Shown here piece after piece: positions 38,257-47,149 of a stretch of 64,000 bases of DNA. Positions within the stretch are counted from its first letter, which is position 1, and each line of letters begins with the position of its first letter. The notes beneath the pieces were generated by a model. That model had not been told where the DNA came from. It did no database searches and saw only the letters and a program-made list of their open reading frames with translations. The stretch comes from CAZHCG01 sp046484285 (lineage in GTDB: Bacteria > Myxococcota_A > Polyangia > JAAYKL01): NCBI GenBank assembly GCA_046484285.1, contig JAWOBP010000151.1, forward strand, positions 1 through 64,000, written 5' to 3'. The position numbers and the translations under genes are program-made.

Positions 38257-41241
38257 ATGGCTCACCGCATTGAGGTCGCGCTGCGCCGCGGCCATCGCGA
38301 TGCACACGGCGCGCGCATCGCCTCGAGAATACGGGACTATCTCGATCTGCCCGTCGACAAGGTGCAGACCGTCGACATCTACACGGTGGACGCAGAGACC
38401 GAGCCCGACGCGCTCGAGGAGCTGGCCGCCGCGTTGGCCGATCCGGTCAACCAGCAGTGGTCCGTCGACCGCCCGCTGGCGCACGGCTTCGACTGGTTGG
38501 TCGAGGTCGGTTTCCGCCCCGGAGTGACCGACAACGTGGGACGCACCGCCACCGAGGCGGCCCGCTTCGCGCTGGGCGACGCCTTTCCGGCGGACGGCTC
38601 GGTCTTCACCTCGCGTCAGTACCTGATCAGCGGAGAGCTGGTCCGCTCCGAGGTGGAGAGCATCGCCACCGGCCTGCTGTGCAACACTCTCATTCACCGC
38701 TACCGGCTGCTCGACCGCCACTCCTTCGAGTCCGGCGAGCGGTTGCCGGCCGAGGTGCCGCGCGTGGTCTCGCGCTCGGCGCCGGGAGTCGAGACGATCG
38801 ACCTGGAGCTGGGCGACCGCGAGCTGCTCGATCTCAGCCGCGAGCGAACGCTGGCGCTGTCGCTCGAGGAGCTGCACGCGATTCGCGATCACTACCGCCG
38901 CGAGGACGTGCGCGCCCTCCGCGGCGAGCTGGGGCTGCCCGAACGGCCGACCGACGTGGAGCTCGAGGCGATCGCGCAGACCTGGTCGGAGCACTGCAAG
39001 CACAAGATCTTCAACGCACGGATCGTCTACGACGAGAACGGAGAGCGCTTTGAGATAGATTCTTTGTTCGATACCTATCTCAAGGGCGCGACGGCGACCG
39101 TGCGCGCCGATCTGGGCGCCCGCGACTTCTGCCTGTCGGTCTTCGTCGACAACGCCGGAGTCTGGAAGCTCGACGACCGCTGGAGCCTGGTGTTCAAGGT
39201 CGAGACTCACAACTCGCCCTCGGCGCTCGATCCTTACGGCGGCGCGCTGACCGGGATCGTGGGCGTCAACCGGGATCCGCACGGCACCGGGCGCGGCGCG
39301 CGGCTGTTTTGCAACACCGACGTCTTCTGCCTGGCCGATCCGTTCTACCGGGGGGATGTTCCGCCGCGGCTGCTGCACCCGCGCCGCGTGCTGGAGGGCG
39401 TGCGCGAGGGCGTGGAGCACGGCGGGAACAAGAGCGGAATTCCCACGGTCAACGGCTCGCTGGTCTTCGACGAGCGCTTCTTGGGCAAGCCGCTGGTCTT
39501 TTGCGGGACCGGAGGCGTGATGCCGGCCGAGGTGGACGGCAAACCCGGTCACTTCAAGGAGGCGCGGCCCGGAGACCGCGTGATGATGGTCGGAGGCCGG
39601 ATCGGCAAGGACGGCATCCACGGCGCGACCTTCTCCTCCGAGGAGCTGCACGAGGGATCTCCGGCCACCGCGGTCCAGATCGGCGATCCGATCACGCAAA
39701 AGAGGATGATCGACTTTCTGCTGCGCGCTCGAGACGAAGGGCTGATCACCTGCCTGACCGACAACGGCGCCGGCGGGCTCTCGTCTTCGGTGGGCGAGAC
39801 GGCGCAGGACCCGGGCGGCGCGCGGATCGACCTGGCGCGGGCTCCGCTCAAGTACGCGGGTCTGGCGCCCTGGGAGATCCTGCTCTCCGAGGCGCAGGAG
39901 CGGATGACCGCGGCCGTTCCTCCCGAGCACGCCGAGCGCTTCGTCGAGCTGGCCCGCGAGATGAGCGTGGAGGCGACCGACCTGGGCGAGTACACGGCCG
40001 AGCCGCGGCTCGAGATCAGGCACGGAGACGAGCTGGTCGGCTGCATCGAGATGGATTTTCTGCACGAGGGAGTGCCGCAACTGCAGTTGCAGGCCAGCTG
40101 GCGCGCCCCGACGCCCGAGGAGCCGGCGCTGCCCGCCGAGGTCGACCTGGCCGGGTCGCTGCGGGGGCTGCTGGGCAGGCTCGACATCTGCTCCAAGGAG
40201 TACTGGGTGCGGCAGTACGACCACGAGGTGCAGGGCGGCTCTGTGGTCAAGCCGCTGTGCGGCGCCGGGCAGGACGGTCCGTCGGACGCGGCGGTGCTGA
40301 GACCGGTGCTCGACTCGCAGCTGGGCGTGGCGGTGGGTCACGGGATCTGCCCGCGCCTCTCCGAGCTGGACACCTACCGGATGAGCGCCTGCGCGGTGGA
40401 CGAGGCGATGCGCAACGTGGTCGCCGTGGGCGCGGATCCGGATCGGGTCGCCGCCCTGGACAACTTCTGCTGGTGCGATCCGGTCCAGTCGCCGTCCAAC
40501 CCGGACGGGCGGCACAAGCTGGCGCAGCTCGTCCGCTCCTGCCGGGCGCTTTTCGAGATCTGCGTCGCCTACGGCATGCCGCTGGTCTCGGGCAAGGACA
40601 GCATGAAGAACGACTACCACATCGGCCGCACCCGGATATCGATTCCGCCCACGCTGCTGGTCACCGCGGTCGGCCGGCTGGAGGATGCCTCGCTGGCGGT
40701 CACGATGGACGCCAAGCGCCCCGGCGACGCCGTCTACGCGGTCGGCGCGGTCCGACCCGAGCTGGGGGGCTCGCACTACCTGGCCCGGCTGGGACTGGAG
40801 GGAGGGGCGCCTCCCGAGCTGGAGGATCCGGCCGAGACGAGGCGCACCTACAAGTGGATGCACAGAGCGATCGTCGCGCGGCTGGTCGCCTCCTGTCACG
40901 ACGTCTCGGACGGCGGGCTGGCGGTCGCGCTGGCCGAGACGGCGTTCGCCGGCGACCTGGGCATGGTCGTCGACCTCGGGGAGCTGCCGGCCGAGCGGGT
41001 CGATCGCGACGACGTGCTGCTCTTCTCCGAGACGCCCGGCCGCTTCGTGGTCACGGTCCCGGCCGACTGCGCTTCCGCCTTCGAGCTGATGCTCGGGGAT
41101 CGCGCCGCCCGGATCGGCACGGTCACCGCTGATCGCAGGTTGAGCGTCACCGGCCTGGGCGGCGGGGCGGTGCTCGACGAGAGCATCGACGAGCTCAAGA
41201 GCGCCTGGAAGCGCCCGCTCTCGTTCGAGGAGGTCGAGTGA
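38257..41241 (+). CDS. purL: Phosphoribosylformylglycinamidine synthase large subunit with PurS-like N-terminus
   Basis: A 994-residue enzyme for step 4 of de novo purine synthesis (FGAR + Gln + ATP to FGAM). The N-terminal 90 residues (MAHRIEVALRRGHRDAHGAR ... NQQWSVDRPLAHGFDWLVEV) look like a PurS-type domain fused to the front. The large-subunit motifs then follow: QTWSEHCKHKIFNARI, KVETHNSPSALDPYGGALTG (ATP/substrate site) and LPLVSGKDSMKNDY-like MPLVSGKDSMKNDYHIGRTR. The glutaminase half is a separate gene, purQ, whose ATG overlaps the purL stop (TGATG). A strong GAGGAGGAG precedes the ATG at 38257. Confidence 0.95.
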   Translation: MAHRIEVALRRGHRDAHGARIASRIRDYLDLPVDKVQTVDIYTVDAETEPDALEELAAALADPVNQQWSVDRPLAHGFDWLVEVGFRPGVTDNVGRTATEAARFALGDAFPADGSVFTSRQYLISGELVRSEVESIATGLLCNTLIHRYRLLDRHSFESGERLPAEVPRVVSRSAPGVETIDLELGDRELLDLSRERTLALSLEELHAIRDHYRREDVRALRGELGLPERPTDVELEAIAQTWSEHCKHKIFNARIVYDENGERFEIDSLFDTYLKGATATVRADLGARDFCLSVFVDNAGVWKLDDRWSLVFKVETHNSPSALDPYGGALTGIVGVNRDPHGTGRGARLFCNTDVFCLADPFYRGDVPPRLLHPRRVLEGVREGVEHGGNKSGIPTVNGSLVFDERFLGKPLVFCGTGGVMPAEVDGKPGHFKEARPGDRVMMVGGRIGKDGIHGATFSSEELHEGSPATAVQIGDPITQKRMIDFLLRARDEGLITCLTDNGAGGLSSSVGETAQDPGGARIDLARAPLKYAGLAPWEILLSEAQERMTAAVPPEHAERFVELAREMSVEATDLGEYTAEPRLEIRHGDELVGCIEMDFLHEGVPQLQLQASWRAPTPEEPALPAEVDLAGSLRGLLGRLDICSKEYWVRQYDHEVQGGSVVKPLCGAGQDGPSDAAVLRPVLDSQLGVAVGHGICPRLSELDTYRMSACAVDEAMRNVVAVGADPDRVAALDNFCWCDPVQSPSNPDGRHKLAQLVRSCRALFEICVAYGMPLVSGKDSMKNDYHIGRTRISIPPTLLVTAVGRLEDASLAVTMDAKRPGDAVYAVGAVRPELGGSHYLARLGLEGGAPPELEDPAETRRTYKWMHRAIVARLVASCHDVSDGGLAVALAETAFAGDLGMVVDLGELPAERVDRDDVLLFSETPGRFVVTVPADCASAFELMLGDRAARIGTVTADRRLSVTGLGGGAVLDESIDELKSAWKRPLSFEEVE

Positions 41242-42056
41242 TGGCTCGCAGCGTCGAGGTGATGGTGCTCGCCGGCAACGGGATCAACTGCGAGCTGGAG
41301 ACCGCTCACGCCTGCCGGCTGGCCGGCGCGGACCGGGTCGAGATCGTCTACCTCTGGGACCTGGCCTCGGGACGCGCCGGCCTGGGGGACTACGAGATGC
41401 TCTGCCTGCCGGGCGGCTTTCTCGACGGGGACGACCTGGGCTCGGCGCGCGCCTCGGCGATTCGGATTCGACATACCCGCGTCGGCGGAGAGACCCTGCT
41501 CGACCAGCTCAAGCGGTTCGTCGCCGACGGCGGATTGATGATCGGGATCTGCAACGGCTTTCAGCTGATGGTCAAGCTGGGGCTGCTGCCCGCGCTGGAG
41601 AGCCGGGGAGAAGGCCAGCAGCTGACCCTGACCTGGAACGACTCGGGCCGCTTCGAGGACCGCTGGGTGGACCTGGCGGTCGACCGGGAGAGCCCCTGCG
41701 TCTTCACCAGGGGGCTGAGCAGGCTTTCTTTACCGGTGCGCCACGGAGAGGGCAGGATCGTGGCCGCGGACGAGACCGTGCTGAAAGAAGTGGACGAGCG
41801 GCACCGCGCCCCGCTGCGCTACGTGGACCCGCGCAGCGGAGAGCCCACCGAGAGCTACCCGCACAACCCCAACGGCTCGCCGGGCGGGGTCGCCGCGCTG
41901 ACCGACGAGAGCGGAAGGCTGCTGGGGATGATGCCCCACCCCGAGGGCTTCCTCGACCGCACCAACCACCCCCGCTGGACCCGCGAGGATCTGCCCGAGC
42001 AGGGAGACGGCCTGGCCCTGTTCAAAAACGCGGTGGAGTTTCTGAAAAACGGCTGA
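41241..42056 (+). CDS. purQ: Phosphoribosylformylglycinamidine synthase, glutamine amidotransferase subunit
   Basis: A 271-residue class I glutaminase that supplies ammonia to PurL. The nucleophile is in GICNGFQLMVKLGLLP (about residues 95-110). The His-Glu pair is in MPHPEGFLDRTNH near the end, and the LCLPGGFLDGDDLGSARASA segment forms the oxyanion strand. The ATG overlaps the purL stop by one base, so the two are coupled and made together. In this arrangement PurS may be replaced by the N-terminal domain of PurL. The gene ends 72 bp before the FGE-like pseudogene on the other strand. Confidence 0.95.
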   Translation: MARSVEVMVLAGNGINCELETAHACRLAGADRVEIVYLWDLASGRAGLGDYEMLCLPGGFLDGDDLGSARASAIRIRHTRVGGETLLDQLKRFVADGGLMIGICNGFQLMVKLGLLPALESRGEGQQLTLTWNDSGRFEDRWVDLAVDRESPCVFTRGLSRLSLPVRHGEGRIVAADETVLKEVDERHRAPLRYVDPRSGEPTESYPHNPNGSPGGVAALTDESGRLLGMMPHPEGFLDRTNHPRWTREDLPEQGDGLALFKNAVEFLKNG

Positions 42057-42128
42057 ACGCGCACGATGCGTGTATCGTAGACCTAATCCAAAAGGTCTAT
42101 CAATCACTTTTTGATCTTTTCTCGATAA

Positions 42129-42490
42129 TCACTGCGATCTGGCGCATCTGAAGCCCACCGAGGGCAGGGTGCTGGCCGGGTCCAGCTCGTGGCGGAAGGC
42201 CGCTCTCAGGTGGTAGGGAAAATCGTTTCCAAAGGAGCCGCCTCGGTAGACCCGATAGGAGCCGGCCGGCTCCTCCCACGCGCTCCCGTCGGTCGGCGCC
42301 CCGGAGTAGTCCGGGTGGTACCAGTCCCGGACCCACTCGTGCAGGTTGCCCGCCATGTCGCACAGGCCCTGCTCGGTGTTTCCGGCCGGCTTGGAGCAGG
42401 CCTCCATCGTACCCTCGTCTCCGCAGCTCCCCTCGCCGGCTCGCCGCAGACCGACGCCTCCACGCAATCGCGGTTCGGTGGGCCGTCCGC
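42129..42490 (-). pseudogene. Formylglycine-generating-enzyme (FGE)-like domain, deleted and frameshifted
   Basis: The minus-strand frame from about 42440 to 42129 reads EACSKPAGNTEQGLCDMAGN, LHEWVRDWYHPDYSGAP and GGSFGNDFPYHLRAAFRH and ends VGFRCARSQ, the C-terminal half of an FGE-sulfatase domain. Upstream, in another frame, the stretch DCVEASVCGEPARG is the usual N-terminal marker of the same family. The 60-70 residues that normally lie between the two are gone, so there was an internal deletion plus a frameshift. No start or signal peptide remains. A second fragment of this family is at 637-851. Confidence 0.72.
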
Positions 42491-42495
42491 CCGGC

Positions 42496-42981
42496 TCAGC
42501 GCGGCCTTTCGTCCGACATCTTCTCCTCGAACCTGCGCTTCTCCTCGGCCGCGCGGCGCTTGACCGCCTCGGGCACGGACTTCTCCAGCACGACCTTCCA
42601 GCGATCGCCCTCGCGCTTCATCACGATCCGGGCCCGTCCGGCCCAGAGCACGGCGTGCGCGCCCCTGCGCTCCACGAACAGCTCTTCTTGCGCCCTGGCC
42701 AGCGCGCCCACGACGAACCCGGTGTACAGCTCGCTGAGAAAGGGATCGCGGGCGTCCAGATCGGCGATCACCTCCCGCAGCCTCTCTTGGGGCACCGGCT
42801 CGGAGCGGCTCTTCTCGGAGCGCTGCTCGGGGAGCTTGCCCACCAGCTCGTGCATCGCCAGCAGGCGCGCGGCGGTCTCGCGCGGGTCGGGCCCATTCGA
42901 GCGCTCGGCCGGCTCCTTCTCTCCCGAGCAGGCGGCGCCCAGGCAGATCGCCAGCGCCCCGGCCAGCAGTCGATTTCTCAT
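42496..42981 (-). CDS. Small lipoprotein of unknown function
   Basis: A 161-residue predicted lipoprotein with signal ending near LGAACSGE (Cys18). The mature part is helical and charged (RLREVIADLDARDPFLSEL, ALARAQEELFVERRGAHAVL), with no motif I recognise, and ends in a Glu/Lys/Arg-rich tail. Its ATG overlaps the purN stop (ATGA), so it is co-translated with purN, although no functional link to purine synthesis is visible. Confidence 0.78.
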   Translation of the reverse strand: MRNRLLAGALAICLGAACSGEKEPAERSNGPDPRETAARLLAMHELVGKLPEQRSEKSRSEPVPQERLREVIADLDARDPFLSELYTGFVVGALARAQEELFVERRGAHAVLWAGRARIVMKREGDRWKVVLEKSVPEAVKRRAAEEKRRFEEKMSDERPR

Positions 42982-43631
42982 CGTCGCGGTTCCTCCAGGA
43001 TCCGGGCTCTTTTGCCCTCGACCCGGACTCGTCCCCGGGCGATCAGCTCGATCGCGCGGGGATAGATGCGCCGCTCCGCCTGCTGGACGCGCTCGGCGAG
43101 CGTGTCCGGGGTGTCGTCCTCGCGGACCGCGACCGGCTCCTGGATCACGATCGGTCCGCGGTCGTAGCGCTCGTCGGCGAAGTGCACGGTGGCGCCGGTG
43201 ACCTTGACCCCGGCCTCGAGCACCGCCTCGTGCACGCGCTGGCCGTAGAAGCCCTCGCCGCCGAACATCGGCAGCAGCGCGGGGTGGACGTTGAGCACCG
43301 GCCAGCGATCGAGCACCGGCGCGGCCAGCCGCGTCATGAAGCCGCCCATCGCGATCAGCTCCGGGTCGAATGGCTCGAGCAGCTCGGCGAGCGCCGCCGA
43401 GTAGGCCTCGGCGTCGAAGCCGTCCTCGCCGCGAAAGGGGCGGCGCGGCAGGGCGCGAGCGGTCAGCCCCATCTCCTCGGCGCGCCGCAGGCCGAGCGCC
43501 TTGCGCCGGCTGGAGACCACCACCGCGATCCGGGCCGGCAGATCGCCGCTTTCGATCCGACGCTGCAGGTTGACCATCGTGGAGCCGCTGCCCGAGACGA
43601 GCACGGCCAGGCGGAGCTCGGAGCAGGCCAT
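42978..43631 (-). CDS. purN: Phosphoribosylglycinamide formyltransferase
   Basis: A 217-residue enzyme that transfers a formyl group from 10-formyl-tetrahydrofolate to GAR (purine step 3). The N-terminal strand is LRLAVLVSGSGSTMVNLQRR. The catalytic Asn-His-Asp set is in NVHPALLP (about residues 106-113) and DERYDRGPIVIQEPV (about 144-158). The length is normal. It is coupled on both sides: its ATG overlaps the stop of the lipoprotein gene at 43631 (TGATG), and its stop overlaps the start of the lipoprotein at 42981 (ATGA). purL and purQ are nearby but on the other strand. Confidence 0.94.
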   Translation of the reverse strand: MACSELRLAVLVSGSGSTMVNLQRRIESGDLPARIAVVVSSRRKALGLRRAEEMGLTARALPRRPFRGEDGFDAEAYSAALAELLEPFDPELIAMGGFMTRLAAPVLDRWPVLNVHPALLPMFGGEGFYGQRVHEAVLEAGVKVTGATVHFADERYDRGPIVIQEPVAVREDDTPDTLAERVQQAERRIYPRAIELIARGRVRVEGKRARILEEPRR

Positions 43632-44329
43632 CAGTTGGAGTAGTCGTCCAGCACCACGAGCGCCTCGACGAGCTGCCCGGGCTTGAGCGAGAACGGGTCG
43701 CCCTCGTTGTACTCGCCGTAGGAGACGGGCACGCCGTCGGCGTCGAGCCCCTCGATCGTCAGCGTGTAGCTGCCGGGCGTCTGGTCCTCGAGCAGGTACA
43801 TCTCGTCGGTGCAGGGCACGAGCTCGTCGACCAGCGAGATGTCCATGTCGACCACCCCGTTGCCGTCACACCACTCGTAGTTGGCGAACCCCCACTTGAT
43901 CTCGATGTCGCCGGTGCCCAGCACCAGGCCGAACTGGTAGCCGTCCTCCTCCTCGGCGGGCGCGCGGACCTTGCCCGAGGCCTGGAAGTACGGCAGGTAC
44001 TCGCCGTCCTCGTCCTCGGCCCAGGCGCCCAGCTCCAGGAAGTAGGTGCCGCGCTCCAGCCGCGTGATCGTGTGGCCGAAGTCGGAGCAGGCCACCTGGA
44101 TCCGATCCTGGATCGGTTGCTCGTCGCCCTCGCGATCATAGATGTCGATCGTGACGACGTCGAATTCCAGTACGCTGTCGGCGTCGAGGTTGAACACGCA
44201 CGTCTCGGCGCCGGCGATGTTCCACGAGACGGGAATGTCGTAGGTCTTGCTGTTCTCGCTGTCGCACCCCGCGACCCACAGCGCCGCGATCGATACCAGC
44301 GAGGTTGCAATCATTCTGAGACTCTTCAT
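43631..44329 (-). CDS. Lipoprotein of unknown function upstream of purN
   Basis: A 232-residue predicted lipoprotein, lipobox VAGC (Cys22). The mature protein is Asp/Glu-rich and sheet-like (VTIDIYDREGDEQPIQDRIQ, GTYFLELGAWAEDEDGEYLP, SYTLTIEGLDADGVPVSYGE) with a few paired Cys, in the style of small secreted beta-sandwiches. The ATG at 44329 has GGAGGG upstream; the frame upstream of it is not coding. The stop overlaps the purN start. I do not recognise a family. Confidence 0.8.
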   Translation of the reverse strand: MKSLRMIATSLVSIAALWVAGCDSENSKTYDIPVSWNIAGAETCVFNLDADSVLEFDVVTIDIYDREGDEQPIQDRIQVACSDFGHTITRLERGTYFLELGAWAEDEDGEYLPYFQASGKVRAPAEEEDGYQFGLVLGTGDIEIKWGFANYEWCDGNGVVDMDISLVDELVPCTDEMYLLEDQTPGSYTLTIEGLDADGVPVSYGEYNEGDPFSLKPGQLVEALVVLDDYSN

Positions 44330-44437
44330 CGTGGTTCCCTCCTTCGGGGGTATACACGCGAGCGTATCGGGCTCGCGTCGCAATTATAACGACGAGAGTG
44401 TGCTGCGGGAAATTCTCGACGCATCCTTTTTCCGTTC

Positions 44438-44600
44438 TAGTGCCTCGTCAACCCCACAATCTCGGGTCGGGCCGGCCCTCATCGACGATCCCTGCGTCAC
44501 TCCTCCTCGAATTGGCACCGCCAGTCCTTCGTCGTCGTTCCTTGGCCTCGCCGATGATCTCTCGCCCCGTACCCGAAATCGTAGGGTTGACGAGGCACTA
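44438..44600 (+). mobile_element. 163-bp inverted-repeat element, copy C (MITE-like)
   Basis: Same orientation as copy A, with a few substitutions. Both 17-bp ends are perfect and both flanks read CTAG, so a TA-duplicating target is preserved. It lies between the start of the lipoprotein gene (44329, minus) and the stop of the LysM gene (44604, minus), 3 bp from that stop, and could separate the two transcripts. Confidence 0.84.
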
Positions 44601-44603
44601 GCC

Positions 44604-45521
44604 TCAGCGCTCGGCCGCGGTCTCGTCGCGCGCCCGGCGGAAGACCTCGATGATCTTGGGGGAGGTGGTGATCGGGGACAGCTCCATCGCCGGCTGGAGC
44701 TCCAGGGCGCTGGCAAAGGCTTCGACCGCCAGCTCCCGCTGCCCGAGGGCCACGTAGGCGAACGCCAGGTACTTGTAGACGCCGATCCGCTGCGGAACCG
44801 TCAGCGCTCCACCGCCGAGCAGGTTCTGCGCTATCGCCACGATCTCCACGTAGCGCCCCGCGGCGAACGCCTCGCGCATCTCGGCGACCCGCTCCACCGC
44901 GCGCCTTTGGGCCTCGCGTTCCGATGCCCGCGGCTCCCGTCCGCGCGCCTCGTCGATCCGCTCGCGCGCCTCGTCTGTCAGCTCCAGGTCGATTATCGGG
45001 ATCAGCAGCGCGTCGCCCCTGCCGTACTTCTTCTTGCGTCCCAGGTTGTACTTCTCGAGCCACTTGCCTCCGCGGCTCTTGCCCAGGAACATGCGCGCCA
45101 CGCCCCTGGGGGACTCCTCCGGCGCCAGGATGTACAGCAGCTGGTAGGGCACAGTCACGATCTCGCCTCTGGCCAGCGAGTCCTCGATCCCGGCGTCGTT
45201 CAGCTCGGCGAGAAAACGGCCGCGCCGGGCCGAGCCCAGGTAGCGCTTTGCGATATCGGCCCACGACTCCCCCTCCTCGACGCGGTGGTAGGTCACCTGC
45301 GGAATTTCTATCCTCTCGCCCGGGGTCAGGCGTCCGTCGTCCGGGTGGACGAAGCCGTTGGCGGCGCGGATCACCATCGAGCGCGACTCGTCGCCGTAGT
45401 AGAAGCTCGCCAGCTGGGCGAGAGTCTCTCCGGTGCGGGAGACGTGGATCCAGGCCGCGGCGGACGCGGGCGCGCCCAGCGCCAGCACGGACAGAATCGC
45501 CGCGGAGAGCCAGGCTCTCAT
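44604..45521 (-). CDS. LysM peptidoglycan-binding/TPR protein
   Basis: A 305-residue exported protein. A signal peptide (LSAAILSVLALGAPASAAA) is followed by two or three LysM units (HVSRTGETLAQLASFYYGDE ... GERIEIPQVT; HRVEEGESWADIAKRYLG; YILAPEESPRGVARMFLGKS). A helical region with a TPR-like motif then ends the chain (AYVALGQRELAVEAFASALEL, about residues 240-270). It should bind peptidoglycan in the periplasm. It overlaps the stop of the Ser/Thr kinase gene (ATGA), so kinase and wall-binding protein are translated together. It may be a substrate or sensor for the kinase, which is inference. Confidence 0.87.
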   Translation of the reverse strand: MRAWLSAAILSVLALGAPASAAAWIHVSRTGETLAQLASFYYGDESRSMVIRAANGFVHPDDGRLTPGERIEIPQVTYHRVEEGESWADIAKRYLGSARRGRFLAELNDAGIEDSLARGEIVTVPYQLLYILAPEESPRGVARMFLGKSRGGKWLEKYNLGRKKKYGRGDALLIPIIDLELTDEARERIDEARGREPRASEREAQRRAVERVAEMREAFAAGRYVEIVAIAQNLLGGGALTVPQRIGVYKYLAFAYVALGQRELAVEAFASALELQPAMELSPITTSPKIIEVFRRARDETAAER

Positions 45522-46861
45522 CGTTCTCCTTTCTGATCGGCGCCGGCGTCTTCGCCCCGTTCTAGCGCCAGCTTCTCCACCAGCTCGAAGGTCGAGCCGC
45601 TGGCGACCTCGATCTCGCGGGTTATCGTCTGGAAATACGGGTTCTTGAGCTCAACGTAGTGCACGCCGGGCGAGACCGGGATCGGGTCTGCGAACGGGGT
45701 CGTGTCCACGTGCACTCCGTCGACGTGCACCTCGGCCCAGGGATCGGCGACCACTTTCAGGTGGCCCACCTGCTCGGGATCCAGCACGGTTCCGGCCGCG
45801 GGGCGGGCCCGCGCGGCCGCGGAGTCCGAGGAGGCGAGCTGGATCACCAGCCCGCCGAACAGCAGCGCCGCGAGCACGACCGCGTGGAGCAGCGCCAGCG
45901 AGCGCAGCGCCCGGCGGTCCTCGCGCATCACGCGCTGTCCGGCGCGGACCGCGCCCGTGGCCAGGATTCCGCTGGCCTCCTCGTCGGAGAGGACCTCGCG
46001 GTCCTTGAGGAAACCGACCATGTAGGCGTTGTAGTTGATCACCACGCGGGAGGCGAGGAAGTCCTCCAGGTCGTGGATCAGCGCCTGCATCGAGGCGTAG
46101 CGATCGGCCGGGAGCTTCTCCATGCAGCGCCCCAGGATGCGCTCCAAAGAGCGCGGAACCTTGGGATTGATCCGGCGCGCCGGGCTGTAGCGATCGAGGC
46201 GGATCTTCTGCAGGACCGAGCGGCGCGAGTCCTCGACGAACGGCTTGCTGCCGGTCAGCATCTGGTAGAAGACCACGCCCAGCGACCAGATGTCGGTGCG
46301 CTGGTCGAGCCGGTCGCCCAGGATCTGCTCGGGCGACATGTAGGAGGGCGTGCCCAGCCCGGTTCCGGTCTCGGTGAGATCGGTGAGGCTCTCGTCGCGC
46401 GCGATTCCGAAGTCCATCACCTTGACGTCGCCCCGCTTGGAGATCATCACGTTGGCCGGCTTGATGTCGCGGTGGATGATCCCCCTGAAGTGAGCGTGGT
46501 TCAGCGCGCGGGCGACCTGCATCGCGACGATCGTGGCGATCTCGACCGGCAGCCCGGCCTCGGACTGGTCGAGCATGTCGTAGAGATCGACTCCCTCGAC
46601 GTACTCCATGATGATGAACATCGTGCCGCCGAGCTTGATGAAATCGTGGACGTTTATGATGTTCTCTTGCTGGAGCGAGGCCATGAAGCGGGCTTCGCGC
46701 TCGAACCGCTCGGCGAACTGCGGCTCGACCGCGATCGACGACTTGAGCGCCTTGATCGCGACGGTGCGGCCCAGCGGCTCCTGCACGGCCTTGTAGACCA
46801 CCGCCATCCCGCCGGCTCCGACCTCGTCGACAATCCTGCAATTTCCAATCCGTTCGATCAT
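45518..46861 (-). CDS. Ser/Thr protein kinase with C-terminal PEGA domain
   Basis: A 447-residue Hanks-type kinase. Kinase motifs: P-loop GAGGMAVVYKA, Lys in VAIKAL, catalytic loop HRDIKPANVM, DFG in VMDFGIAR, and activation segment GTPSYMSPEQIL. The kinase domain covers about residues 5-265. A transmembrane segment follows (about 325-345, LLHAVVLAALLFGGLVIQLA), and the outer part carries a PEGA domain (GHLKVVADPWAEVHVDGVHV ... DPIPVSPGVHYVELKNPYFQ). PEGA domains are linked to envelope surface proteins. It is coupled to the LysM gene downstream and faces a response regulator gene across a 288-bp spacer. Confidence 0.94.
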   Translation of the reverse strand: MIERIGNCRIVDEVGAGGMAVVYKAVQEPLGRTVAIKALKSSIAVEPQFAERFEREARFMASLQQENIINVHDFIKLGGTMFIIMEYVEGVDLYDMLDQSEAGLPVEIATIVAMQVARALNHAHFRGIIHRDIKPANVMISKRGDVKVMDFGIARDESLTDLTETGTGLGTPSYMSPEQILGDRLDQRTDIWSLGVVFYQMLTGSKPFVEDSRRSVLQKIRLDRYSPARRINPKVPRSLERILGRCMEKLPADRYASMQALIHDLEDFLASRVVINYNAYMVGFLKDREVLSDEEASGILATGAVRAGQRVMREDRRALRSLALLHAVVLAALLFGGLVIQLASSDSAAARARPAAGTVLDPEQVGHLKVVADPWAEVHVDGVHVDTTPFADPIPVSPGVHYVELKNPYFQTITREIEVASGSTFELVEKLALERGEDAGADQKGER

Positions 46862-46987
46862 CGCAACGCAACGCTACCCATGTGAGAAAAACGATTCTAT
46901 GTCGCAAGCGCCAATCGGTCAAAGCCGCCGTGACGCCGCGATGTCCTTGCAATGCTGCCCGATTTTCTTTCATTTTTGGAATATTTG

Positions 46988-47004
46988 TTACAGAAAAAAT
47001 GTAA
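46988..47004. promoter_or_regulatory. Inverted repeat in the kinase/response-regulator spacer
   Basis: TTACA (46988-46992), GAAAAAA, TGTAA (47000-47004) is a perfect 5-bp palindrome with a 7-base A-rich centre, in an AT-rich island between the divergent genes. It looks like a site for a dimeric regulator. Confidence 0.35.
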
Positions 47005-47149
47005 TGCGTGGGCTCGTGATGCGAATCGTGCGGCCGGGGCCTGGCTCGCCGCCTCGGGCGGTGGAAAACGTAGAGCGGCACGCGAGTTGCAAGGTGGCAT
47101 AGCCGAGACGGTGCGCGACTCAGGGGCAAGGAGAGGCGGCGAGGAAAGA

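Noticed and set aside
38041..40899. Long open frame antisense to purL (about 950 codons)
   Set aside because: A typical high-GC shadow of a real gene with Arg/His/Gln-rich composition and no domain.
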